Shown: positions 32,854 to 42,546, numbered from the stretch's first letter. The stretch is 64,000 nt of DNA from Rhodocollybia butyracea (GCA_015501585.1 JADNRY010000075.1:186001-250000); one strand, 5' to 3'. Program-made: numbers and translations. The notes: a model not told the origin generated them from the letters alone.

Positions 32854-34553
32854 ATGATATCTGCTACAGCGGCTGAGCTTCGAAATGTCCTCAATGCACA
32901 TCCAAATTCAAACCAGTGGATGAAGGATCTTCTCGGGCTTTATGAAGTGTTAGACGAAAAATCCCTGCAGCACCTCGTGGATCTGATCCAGTCAGTAAGT
33001 TCTAGTTCACGCAGTTTCACATCCTGGATGACTCATAGTTGTACAGGAACTTGACCTTAGTACCGAATGTGTCGATCTGGCGATATCAGACAGTAGCAGA
33101 TTTCATCGGAGGTGTTTACAAGCTCTTCGGTACATATCTACCAGATATCGCACTCTGCCATCATCTTTGGTCATTTATGATGTACAACGAAAGGGCCAAC
33201 GTCCAGTAGGCGGTGGCGGTTTCGCAGTAAGTACAACAACCTCATGAAGTTCCCATTCTGACTCTTCGTTTTCTATCTACAAGGACATTTGGGAAGGGAT
33301 TCTAGGGAACCAGAAAGTATGCTTGAAAGTGCTTCGACTACTGGTTGAACCTGATGAGCAAGTGCGGGAGAAGACTCGCAGGGTAAGTTTGCTTACCGAA
33401 CACCTTTATAAACTCTAGTAGTAATCAGCTTGAATATTGTTTCAGCGTTTTTGTAACGAAGCCATAATATGGAAACAACTCAAACATCCGAACATTCTCC
33501 CTCTATTGGGCGTTAATGTCACGCTATTCGAACCTTCATTCTGTCTAATCTCGCCATGGATGAAAAATAAGGATGTCATCACATTCTTGAGACACAATCC
33601 TTCACACAGTCGGCACAAAACAGTGAGCTTTCAACTTCTTTCTGTTACCGTGACCTATATGAATGATGAAAACGTTTTCTAATCTATCAGCTTCAAGAGA
33701 TTTCAGCAGGGTTGTTGTATCTTCACTCCAGAAATCCTCCTATCACGCATGGAGATATTCGAGGGGTGTGTATTCCCAATCGCTGCTAGAAATATGCTTG
33801 TTGACAACACTAGGCCAATATTTTGATCACAAGTGATTTTCGTTGCTGCCTTGCAGATTTTGGCTTGGCTTTGGTTACAGCTAATTCTGAATCCTTGGCT
33901 GCTTCAACTACAAGCAATATGAAGGGGGCTATCAGGTGGATGGCACCCGAGCTTTTCTCTGATTTAGCCGAAGGAGTTATACTGGATCATCCTTCAAGAG
34001 ATATTTATGCTTTCGGCTGCACTATCGTTGAGGTTAGTAAGTGTTGAGCATATATCTGCAAGCTAATCGTATCCTCACATAGATTATTTCATTACAACAT
34101 CCTTTTCATGATCTTAAGACCGACTATCAAGTACTAACCTCCCTAATATCAGGCAAACGGCCTGCTCGACCGCAGAGTTATTGGTGTACCGACCCTTTAT
34201 GGCATCTCACTACTAGTTGTTGGACGCAGAGTCCTTCAGATCGTCCAAAAGCCTACAATATCTACATGACGCTACAACAGGATGTGCAAGACAATATAGT
34301 ATCGGAGTATCATGCCATTCTGTCACCTCGTGCAGAAAAGGTATCTTCTGATGACAAAATCAAGGAGGAGTGGGACAAGATGGAAATGGCTGGGTTCGGA
34401 AATCAGCCAAGCAGTGTTGACACCGTGAAAGGTGGTAATATGGGATCGGGATCACCGTCGTTGTCGTTATCTTTGCCTAGTTCGATGGGGTCCACAGAGA
34501 TGGTTACTGCTTTCCCCAACAAGAATAGTTTGAATGGCAGCCAACAGTTTTGA
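32854..34553 (+). CDS. Protein kinase, tyrosine-kinase-like (TKL) group
   Basis: Exons 32854-32994, 33047-33226, 33284-33382, 33446-33622, 33691-33765, 33814-34032 and 34083-34553 give 453 residues. A helical N-terminus of about 90 residues precedes the kinase domain. Visible elements are a Gly-rich loop VGGGGFADIWEG, the VAIK-type lysine in VCLKVLR (about K122), a catalytic loop THGDIRGANILI with HGD in place of HRD (D221, N226), DFG in LADFGLAL (D239), and MAPELF. The HGD variant is common in the large TKL families of Agaricomycetes and does not by itself mean inactivity. A Ser-rich C-terminal tail follows. The final 20 nt overlap the next open frame, which continues with similar acidic, low-complexity sequence, so the true C-terminus may extend through an unrecognised intron or frame break. 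The substrate is unknown. Confidence 0.85.
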
Positions 34554-35241
34554 TATGTCGATTACGCTTTCGATAAAGCAACAACAGCTGGATGGTCAAC
34601 CCCAAGAACTTGAGCATCCTAAAGCCTATGTTCATGATGATAGTACACTTCCTGGCATTCTATCATCTCATACGGAAAAGGAAAACAACAAATGGGACAA
34701 GACGCAAATGGGTGCCTCTGATTACGAGAAACGGGAAAGGAATGTCGATGCTGAGGAAGGTGATACACTAGTGGACACAGGATTAGGTGGTGACAATGAG
34801 GATGACAGTCATTGGGTTAGTGAAGATGAGTCAGATTCTGTACAGGTAGTTGCTGTTGCCCTCAATGGGAGTGCCCCACCCCTGAATCCCGTTGGTACCG
34901 ATCAACCCCCACCTCGATTCCAGCTCCTCCAACGCTCACGTCGCTTCCAATTCCCACATCGTTCACAGCCTTCATGTCGCTTCCAAACTTCCCGTCATTC
35001 CCAGCCTTCACGTCGCTTTCGATCCCCGTATCTTTCCCAACCTTCACGTCGTTTCCAACCTTTACGTCGCTTCCAACCCTCACGTTATTCCCAGCCTTCA
35101 CGTCGCTTTAAATCCCCGCATCGCTCTCAACCTTCACGCCACTCCTCCGGTCGCAAGCAACAGTCTGGCCTCCAACAAATGCTTCGAGATGCTGATTCGA
35201 AAGCCGAGCGCCACATCACCAAAATGTCCAAAACAATATAA
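34534..35241 (+). CDS. Low-complexity ORF with acidic N-terminus and Arg/Ser/Phe/Gln repeats
   Basis: Open frame of 235 codons overlapping the kinase end by 20 nt in another frame. The first part is acidic and contains WDKTQMG, similar to the WDKMEMAG run in the kinase tail, which suggests that the two once formed one reading frame. From about residue 127 the sequence is a degenerate tandem repeat of SQPSRRF and RFQ units, encoded by a DNA minisatellite. No known domain. It may be a separate protein, an extension of the kinase, or not translated. Confidence 0.35.
   Translation: MAANSFDMSITLSIKQQQLDGQPQELEHPKAYVHDDSTLPGILSSHTEKENNKWDKTQMGASDYEKRERNVDAEEGDTLVDTGLGGDNEDDSHWVSEDESDSVQVVAVALNGSAPPLNPVGTDQPPPRFQLLQRSRRFQFPHRSQPSCRFQTSRHSQPSRRFRSPYLSQPSRRFQPLRRFQPSRYSQPSRRFKSPHRSQPSRHSSGRKQQSGLQQMLRDADSKAERHITKMSKTI
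34915..35145. repeat. Minisatellite, units around ccttcacgtcgcttccaa
   Basis: About ten degenerate tandem units, each built on ccttcacgtcgcttccaa or its variants with cattcccag. All forward frames and at least one reverse frame stay open across it, so open frames here are weak evidence of coding. The unit length is near a multiple of three, so length changes would often keep frame. Confidence 0.75.
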
Positions 35242-35280
35242 CACTTTACATAGGTTTATAAAAGTCTGGAATAATTTTGT

Positions 35281-35470
35281 GGCATGATAACAAGATTATC
35301 CTTTGATATTATAATGAGAAGGAGTTATCATGCTCATCATGATTCTGAGAAGGTATAACAGCCTTGTCACAATGATATGCATATTATAATGTGGTTATCA
35401 TACCCTTGTCACAATTATAACTGGTTATCATGCTGTTATCATGATCACAACTGATTATAAAGTACATATC
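35281..35470. repeat. AT-rich cluster of gttatcatg / catgataac motifs
   Basis: The 9-mer gttatcatg occurs at 35324, 35424 and 35435, its 8-base form at 35394, and its reverse complement catgataac at 35283, along with several related attata and atgata runs. The motifs are in both orientations and can form hairpins. It lies between the minisatellite ORF and an orphan ORF; nature unknown. Confidence 0.55.
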
Positions 35471-35551
35471 ATGGTGCTAGCTGAATGATCCAAAAACTGA
35501 AGTGAAAAGGGCGAGAAAAAGTAAAAAAAGGGTCGGGAGGGCCAGCGTGGA

Positions 35552-36226
35552 TTGATTATTACTAAGGTTCCGAAAAGCAATTATTCCAATCTTTTAATGC
35601 GACCCAAGCGAAGTCTGTTGAGTCAATTGATGAATCCGGACCCTGCCATTTTCCGAAACTACGCGAATGGTGGTGGTCCCGCTCAAACGGATTTCCAGCC
35701 TATCACAGATGTCACGACAAGTGGCACAGGCTCTAGTGATACTGTTGTACTGTCTTCTACTAGGAGACCCTCTGTCGGTGGCTCAGGTATTTCTCTCTTG
35801 GGGGTAACTCCTGCATTAAGGCCCAAAAGCGCGATTATTCCCGTGGTGACTTTATCAAGCCGTCTTAGGCCACTCAGTGGGGTTGGCAAGAAGGTACATA
35901 AAACACAGGGGGAGCAACCCAATAGTGCGGCCTCTAATGCATGCGCCGCAGCTACTAGCCCTGTGAATCAGGACAAGGTAATGAGCGAGGATGACCCTAA
36001 ACAGGTTTTGCCGACTTTTCAGCAGGCTGCACCAGAGAAGATATATAGTCCACTGCCCTGGTACGTCGGGGGTCCTGGGGAAACCAGAGTCCTAGAACTC
36101 CCTCCTTTCTTCCCGCGGGATAAAAGACTACAGCCTCAAACCAAGGGTTCCGACTATCCCCTACCTGTTTGGGCTAGCCGAGAAATTGAACAATTGACCG
36201 ATCGATTACATAAGACCGATGAATAA
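35552..36226 (+). CDS. Orphan ORF of 224 codons, possible retroelement gag-like remnant
   Basis: A long open frame rich in Ser, Thr, Pro and Gly, ending with the charged run WASREIEQLTDRLHKTDE. I do not recognise a domain. Its stop overlaps an ATG in another frame (MNKEDRSKREPEGIPSRES) that stays coding-like to about 36411 (RWLYRMYENEPEKKMLPFLYK), with an in-frame TGA near 36337. This overlap resembles a frame-switched or decayed retroelement or capsid-type ORF, but no protease, reverse transcriptase, integrase or long terminal repeats are seen in the window. Composition differs from its neighbours. Real coding status is uncertain. Confidence 0.35.
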   Translation: MIITKVPKSNYSNLLMRPKRSLLSQLMNPDPAIFRNYANGGGPAQTDFQPITDVTTSGTGSSDTVVLSSTRRPSVGGSGISLLGVTPALRPKSAIIPVVTLSSRLRPLSGVGKKVHKTQGEQPNSAASNACAAATSPVNQDKVMSEDDPKQVLPTFQQAAPEKIYSPLPWYVGGPGETRVLELPPFFPRDKRLQPQTKGSDYPLPVWASREIEQLTDRLHKTDE

Positions 36227-36649
36227 GGAAGATCGGTCCAAGCGAGAACCGGAGGGGATACCCAGTCGGGAAAGTATAGAAGAGAATTTAATGGACTTAA
36301 CTTTGGTATCTGCTTTACGAGCAGAAGATATTTGAATCCGCCTTCGCTGGTTGTATCGCATGTATGAAAATGAACCAGAAAAAAAGATGCTCCCATTTCT
36401 GTACAAGTAAGTAGTTATACAGGCAGCCACGCGTGCTCCTGCGTTGCCTGACTCTGTACATGTGATGTATAGATAGGATAGAATGTTTTAAAAAGAAAAT
36501 AGTTTGAAAGAATTGGAATACCTTCGAGTAAGCGACTCTAAGTTTCTGCAGCGCAGCGTGGGTAACACACTTGACGATTGAACTAGATTTCTCGCTTACG
36601 ACCATCTGCAGGGACAGGAGAGGGCGCCAACCTCAACGTCACAAATTTA
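36227..36649. other. Spacer between orphan ORF and truncated MFS copy
   Basis: The first 190 bp carry the second-frame continuation of the orphan ORF noted at 35552. The remainder up to 36649 shows nothing recognisable. The MFS-like sequence starts abruptly at about 36650, at the position of the third intron donor of the parent gene. Confidence 0.45.
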
Positions 36650-37672
36650 CTCGCCCACGTAGTAAAAGTCGTTGAATACCCCCAATCCCCAGCCACACAG
36701 TGAAGAGGAAGCGTTTCAGCAAGATACGCAGGACCTGAGATTCCCGAGGCAGAAGTACCGTAACCAAGAATGATTCGAGCGATGACAAACATAGCAACAT
36801 TTTGAGCTGCTGATTGCAGTATCACAGCGATTAGACTAATGATTGCAACCCACAGTAAGGCTGGTCTCCGTCCGATTACATCTGTCACTTTGCCCCAAGT
36901 TACAGCCGCAACGCAGCCTCCAATGTAAAGCGAAGCTGTGTTCAAGCCAGTGGTGGCTGGATTGAGATGGAAATAGTTGACATATGAGGGAAGAATGTTG
37001 AGTCCATTACTACATTCCTAGTCAGCGTTGGAAAAAGAAAGAGCAAGAAAAGTAAAACCTCACATTGTTGAAGCGTCATAGCCAAAAGTCTTATTTTTTC
37101 GTGAATCACAGACTCTACCAGCCTAAAATGCATGCTCACTGTAGATGTGATACTTGAACACGACACCAACAAGACCAAAATTACAAGTCCTGAATGTAAT
37201 GAAGGCTCGTCCTTATGGCCGGTTTCGCATGGGAATATTGTCCCGATTAGGGCTGATCTTGTCCAAATTAGGCAAAATTGTTTCACCATATTTGGGAATG
37301 TCAAAGCGTTTGACATGTGATGATCTTTAATTTGTTCTGATTCTTGCACTAAACACCGTTCCAGTTGCAGCACGTCCTATGCCTCTAATGCACAAATTCT
37401 TGGTGTAGTACACTCTTTCCCGCCACATGGCGTTTATCTATCTTATTACTTCTATTTTTGCCCACTCTTTAGTTTTTTATCTTTCACCAGTGATCATGCC
37501 AGTGATACTGATTTTTTCTTGATTTTTTCTTTCAAGATTTTATAACTGGTCCTTCACAGGACTCGTACCCGCCATGCGCTTGGCGCAGTGGCCCACGCTC
37601 ACAAGTCAACAAGGACGATTTTGGAAGCCAGAGGGGAATCCAAGCACCAAACAGCTTGTTGTACCCGTACAT
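36650..37672 (-). pseudogene. Truncated MFS sugar transporter copy, split by a SINE-like insertion
   Basis: Direct, same-orientation copy of the first three exons of the MFS gene at 30412-32259, ending at the donor of intron 3. The encoded run NTASLYIGGCVAAVTWGKVT is unchanged. The frame is lost where the parent reads LHWRGWG (here cactgtgtgg for cactggcgtgg). Exon 1 is interrupted by 425 bp (37182-37606) inserted between aagaccaaaat and caacaagg, which are adjacent in the parent gene. The upstream region to about 38140 is duplicated too. Without helices 5-12 no transporter can be made. Differences from the parent are few, so the duplication is fairly recent. Confidence 0.9.
37182..37606 (-). 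mobile_element. SINE-like repeat, copy A (inside the MFS pseudogene)
   Basis: Exactly the extra sequence relative to the intact MFS gene, so its limits are certain to within a few bases. A second copy at 43746-44192 shares both ends and most of the interior. The right end has Pol III-like motifs: ggcgcagtgg on the plus strand resembles a tRNA A box, and ggtacgagtcc on the minus strand resembles a B box, but the two are on opposite strands, so a tRNA origin is only suggestive. There is no coding capacity. The short direct repeat acaagt occurs at both ends (37183-37188 and 37601-37606). No long target-site duplication is clear. Confidence 0.65.
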
Positions 37673-38446
37673 ATCTGAACTAAAGGCCGGGACAATGCAT
37701 GGCTCAATACTAGCGAGGACATTTATAGCCTGAGGTTATCGAGCTCTTCAGAGCATATGACCTAATAGAAAACTCTTTGATTACAACTGCCATTGAGATA
37801 AGAAAGCCCAGAATGATGCTTGAATTTTTTTTCGTTTTGTGCATATCGTTTAGTAGGTCCGGCAAGAGAACGTGGCCACTGCAACGACAAGCTGCGAAGC
37901 GACTCAGAATTAGTGGTAAGCGCGCTGCGTAACTCGAAGGTTTTGGAGATTGTACATAGGAGCATCCTACTTTCAGATGTTTTAGCATTTTCTTGTCACA
38001 GCTGGTAGGTACCATCCATTGGGTTTTCGGTGGGACACTGAAGGACACTAAGCGAGGGTGAACGAGGGCGAACGGGTGGGTCAAGATCATTGATCCGGGC
38101 TGGGTGTGGGAATGGTTATCACAGTATCGTGATCACTACCTTTTAGGTACACAGTGCTACACACCCTCACGAACGAGACCTCATCGCCGCACCTGGCCCT
38201 TAATATTAATGGAAAAAACATAGATGAGTTTTCTATCACGGCCTCCTGTGGTATCAGTGTGTGGTTGCTGCTCTATGCGGTCCGATTTTGCTAACTTGAT
38301 CTCAAGGTTTATTATCCAGGGGAGCGAAAGTCTTCGAGCGGTCAACGTTCAACAGCGACTCGCTAAATCATACTTGCTTTCATAAAAGGTACATCGGGGT
38401 GCGTTATCTATGTAGCTATGTAGGGCTTATTTAAAAAAATACAGGC
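37673..38446. other. Duplicated MFS upstream region and 3' flank of terpene synthase 1
   Basis: Positions 37673 to about 38140 are a copy of the region upstream of the MFS gene (compare 32260-32710). From about 38216 the text matches the flank downstream of the second terpene synthase (about 41020-41210), including agttttctatcac. No gene. Confidence 0.6.
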
Positions 38447-39759
38447 CTAATACTGGAACGAGAAGACTAGCAGCTGCCACATGCCAGAGGCTTGGCTGGA
38501 GGGTGATACTGCTTGGGAAGCCCTCTTTGAGCTCAACGATACAGGTTGGGCCGAGTTGGGAATGATTGCAGCCGTTTGTTTGGGCATCAATTCAACGCAT
38601 CTAGTCTTTTCAATTTCAGGACCTTTTCCTCGAAAGTATCTCCAACTGTGGAAATCCCAAGAATCACATCCGCGCACCCAGTTTCCCATACCATCACAGT
38701 AACGGCGGATTTGAGGATCGATGACGGGACCCCAGTCAGGCAAATTCCTGTAAATTTCAAGGACCCTGTCAGCAATTTCGTCGTGGTGTCTGCCGATCCA
38801 GTCCATCGCTCCTTGCACATCAAGTTTATATTGGTTCATGACGATTGTAACAAGGTTATGGAGGTCGTTTCCAACAGCCTGCTCGACGTTGTAGGAGGAT
38901 ATATCCTGCAACAGACGCAGTAATTGGGTCGGTGAGAATGTTTAGTGATTTTTTTTTTTTAAAAAAAAGCTCACATTTCCGATAATCAGCATATCTACGC
39001 ACCCAATGATAAATTCACGAATCATCGGATGCTCCATAACCTCATCCGGGATGTCCATGGTAAACTCAAGGAGGGTGAATGCCGGCTTTGCCCCGATTGT
39101 GTCCCTGCGTACTTGAAAGTACGAGTTGGCATCACGAATGTGATTATCAGTTCTATCGATTGCTTGCTGAACAACAGAATTGACATAGAGCTGGTACGTC
39201 TCGATAAAGCGCCGCTGCGCGGTAGGTGTGGCGCCTTTACTTGCAAGTTCCCAAAACCTGAAACAGTGGAAAATATTGAGCTTTGTGCTCGTGCAATCAG
39301 GAAAGAACATACTGGCGAAAAATTTCGCCACCAATGAATTCACCCTTAGGGCGTGGGATGTGGGGATTGTGAAGGGCGTCCATGATGATATCGGCTTGCT
39401 TTCGTACAACGTCGGGTTCAGCTACATCCGAATATTCATCGAAAAGGAAGAAACAGTTCATCACATCGCATCCCGAGCGAAGATGGGCCGCATCTGCAAG
39501 AGGGTACGTATAAGAAGCCAAGAGGTCTAACAGAAGAGTCAATACCTCTTCAGAAGAGGTGTAGTAAAAACGACAAACTGAAATCGCAGAGATCGAAGGC
39601 CTTCTGAGAACTTGGATCAAAAGCGTTGAAGCTTCTCAACCAAGCGGATGACAAGGCTTTCTGTTCCTCGTAGGCGGGGTTGAGATGAAGAGGCCATGGC
39701 CATTTGGCAAGTGTGTCTGGAAGGTAGAACTTGTTTACTGCCTGAGTTTTTTGAGACAT
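38447..39759 (-). CDS. Sesquiterpene synthase (class I terpene cyclase), copy 1
   Basis: Cyclises farnesyl diphosphate to a sesquiterpene in a Mg2+-dependent reaction. Minus-strand exons 39579-39759, 39313-39526, 38975-39257 and 38447-38905 sum to 1137 nt, 378 residues. The Asp-rich motif is DEYSD at residues 90-94. The NSE triad is NDISSYNVE at 226-234, formed across the exon 3/4 junction. The Arg-Tyr pair is in SWRYFRG (about R315-Y316). [10 protein letters not shown] and [10 protein letters not shown] are typical of basidiomycete sesquiterpene synthases. Relative to copy 2, one G is missing from a GGGG run near 38520, which shifts the last about 28 residues and removes a hydrophobic tail. 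The catalytic domain is complete. The cyclisation product cannot be predicted from sequence. Confidence 0.93.
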
Positions 39760-40929
39760 AGAGGAAAAAGTACTGTGCGTGTCTTCTCAAGTTGAGGAAC
39801 ATTTTGAGAGCATTTTATTGCGCCAGTATGACATCGTCAAAAAATTTCGCCGGATACTGACCATGGGAAAATATTGTATCTCTCGACTTCTGTGGGGTTC
39901 ATACTAAGCGGAAAAACACCCACGCGCAGCAAAACTTGAGTCGTAGTTCGATATGGCCACACACCCGAATTCCTGAGACCATTGAGATATCCGGAATATT
40001 GATACTTCCGGAATACTGCGTCACGCATTCCGTTCACTACTTCCTTCTACTCCCTCATGTTCTGGGACCCTACTGTCATTAACTCCATGAAAAAAGTCTG
40101 TGGAAATGGTCCATGAGGTGTACTAGTCCAATACGTTGGATCCCATGGCTGAAAGCTGATGTATAGAGGGTGACCGAGGTATCGTTGGAGTAGCATCAAA
40201 CCTAGAGTACTAGGTCCCACCGATTCTGCTTCGAATACCTCGTGATCACCCAGAGTCCCCAATCGGAGCCTCTACGAATGGAACTCGCAAAACTTTAACC
40301 TGCCGTAGCAAAACTTTTTCTCGTGCTCAGTTCTCCGCGCTACAAAACATTAATTTCGTGTGCCTCAAAGTACAAGAACGGAAAGTTTTGAAGACCGTGC
40401 AGGACCCTACTTCCAGATATTTTTGCATTTCCTGTCAGGTATCATCCATTTCCAAGCAATTTTTAGGTGTCGAGAGTGCTCCTGGAGCAAGTCTGGCAGA
40501 CTGGCACCTTGCTAGCACCTCAAAAATCCGAGAAGCGGCGGGTAAGATGACATCCTTACAGCCAATGAATCAGGGCTCTTGAAGAGAGCCAAAGATCCAT
40601 GCTTTGTGGTCATGTTGAATAAGTAGTTGAGGGTGTATGCGTGGGAACGTACCGAAAAGGTTTGCCTGCCTGTGCTTCCGCTCGACCTTCAAAGGCGGCC
40701 AAAAAGCGAACAAAAGTTTCTGATTGAGTTTAGACCTCACGGAAGCTGGGAGATATGCTTGTCCCTCTTTCCGAATACCTCTTGATCTTCGATATTCCGA
40801 GATGCCCGTCCGGGTCCGGTTTCCACTGTCAGGCTTCAGAGCTCTTCCTGGAGTCGACAGTTACTAACAGCTAGGACTTGCAGGGCATTTCTTGATATAT
40901 GAATCAAAATGACTTTATCCTGGCCCTCT
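39760..40929. other. Spacer between the terpene synthases; possible gene fragment
   Basis: Minus-strand open frames 40047-40262 and 39837-40037 sit end to end in different frames, with protein-like text such as YLGHPLYISFQPWDPTYW and NGLRNSGVWPYRTTTQVLLR. This may be a decayed gene remnant, but I do not recognise the family. The promoter of terpene synthase 1 must lie in the first few hundred bases. Confidence 0.4.
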
Positions 40930-41002
40930 GTTAAGATAATATGGCGCCTAACCCACTAAGCCATATAACGGCTTAATGGATTAGGCGCCATATTATCTTA
41001 AC
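40930..41002. repeat. 73-nt near-perfect palindrome (hairpin)
   Basis: The 22-nt arms (40930-40951 and 40981-41002) are exact reverse complements (left arm gttaagataatatggcgcct plus aa). The pairing continues through three more pairs and then a 6-bp inner stem (taagcc/ggctta), so 31 of 33 positions pair around a 7-nt loop. It lies about 210 bp beyond the stop of terpene synthase 2. The matching place beside terpene synthase 1 lacks it. It could be a very small MITE or a structured RNA source. Confidence 0.85.
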
Positions 41003-41210
41003 AACCCTCAATGAGAGGAACATAAATGAGTTTTCTATCACAACTTCAATGAGCCTATATGGTATCAGCGTGTGGTTGCTCTGTGCGATCAATTTTTGCT
41101 AACTTGTTCCCAAGGCCTATTATTCTAATGTAGCGAAAGTTAATCAAGCGGTCAACAGTGCTTCACTATCTCTTACTTGCTTTGATAAAAGTACATCGAG
41201 GTGCTCTTAT

Positions 41211-42546
41211 CTACGTAGCTATGTAGTGCTTATTTATAAAATACAGGCCTAATACTGGAATGAGAAGACTAGCGGCTGCCAGCTGCTGTAGGCTCGGGTG
41301 GAGAGTGATACTGCTCAGGAAGCCCCTCTTTGAGTTCGACGATACAGATTGGGCCGAGCTGGGAATGATCGCGGCCTTTTCTTTGGGCATCAGTTCAACC
41401 CATCTGGTCTGTTCAATTTCAGGGCCATTTCCGCGAAAGTATCTCCAACTGTCGAAACTCCAAGCATCGTTTGCGCGGACCCAGTTACCCAAACCATCGC
41501 AGTAACTGCGGATTTGAGGATTGATGATGGGACCCCAGTCAGGAAGATTTTTGTAATTCTCGAGGAACCTGTCCGCAATTTCTTCGTGGCATCTGCCGAT
41601 CCAGTCCATTGCCCCTTGCACGTCAAGGCTATGTTGGTTCATGACTATTGTAACAAGGTTATGGAGGTCGTCTGCACGAGCCTGCTCGATATTGTAGGAG
41701 TATATATCCTGCAACAGACACAACAACTAAGCCGATTATGATGTTGAGTGATTATTTTAAAACTCACGTTTCCAATAATCACCATATCTATGCACCCAAT
41801 ACTAAGTTCATGAATCACCGGATGCTCCATAACCTCATCCGGAATGTCCATGGTAAACTCTAGAAGGGCGAAAGACGACTTCGCCCCGATTGTGTCTCTG
41901 CGTACTTGAAAGTACGAGTTGACGTCACGAATGTAATAATCAGCTCTATCGATCGCTTGTTGAATAACAGAGTCGACATAGAGCTGGTACGTTTCGATAA
42001 AGCGCCGCTGTGCGGTAAGTGTGGCGCCTTTACTTGCGAGTTCCCAAAATCTGAAAAGTACTACTGAGTTTTGTACTAGTGCAATCGGAAAAGAGCGTAC
42101 TGGCGATGAATCTCACCAACAATGAATTCGTCCTGAGGCCGTGGGATGTGGGGGTGGTGGATGGCATCCATAATGATATCGGCTTGCTTTCGTACGACGT
42201 CGGGTTCAGCTACATCCGAGTATTCATCGAAAATGAAGAAACAGTTCATTAGATCACACGCTGAACGGAGGTGAGCGGGATCCGCAAGAGGGAATGCATA
42301 AGAGGCCAAGAGACCTAAACAATGAATTAGTTTTATCTAGAAGAGATGCAGTGAAAATGACGAACTGAAATTGCAGAGATCGAAGGCCTTCTGAGAACTT
42401 GGATCAAAAGCGTTGAAGCTTCTTAACCAGGCCGATGACAAGGCCTTCTGTTCCTCGTAAGCAGGGTTTAGATGACGAGGCCATGGCCATTTGGCAAGTG
42501 TGTCTGGAATGTAGAACTTTTTAACTGCCTGAGTTTTGGGAGACAT
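41211..42546 (-). CDS. Sesquiterpene synthase (class I terpene cyclase), copy 2, with hydrophobic C-terminal tail
   Basis: Tandem paralogue of the synthase at 38447, in the same orientation. Exons 42366-42546, 42101-42314, 41768-42050 and 41211-41708 sum to 1176 nt, 391 residues. Exons 1-3 have exactly the same lengths as in copy 1. The Asp-rich motif is DEYSD, the NSE triad is NDIYSYNIE across the exon 3/4 junction, and the Arg-Tyr pair is in SWRYFRG. The C-terminus ends with a hydrophobic stretch ([15 protein letters not shown]) followed by NKHYIAT, which looks like a tail anchor and is unusual for soluble sesquiterpene synthases. All introns are GT-AG and in phase. The two synthases probably diverged in product, as whole motifs differ by conservative changes. 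Confidence 0.93.

Noticed and set aside
34862..35101. Minus-strand frame of 79 codons rich in Gly, Val, Asp and Lys repeats
   Set aside because: It is the reverse reading of the minisatellite; most frames there stay open because of the repeat unit.
34915..35145. CRISPR-like spaced repeats
   Set aside because: The units are contiguous and degenerate with no unique spacers, and the genome is fungal; it is a minisatellite.
39837..40262. Two end-to-end minus-strand frames with protein-like text, considered as a gene
   Set aside because: Family not recognised and no complete exon structure found; kept only as a possible fragment in the spacer entry.
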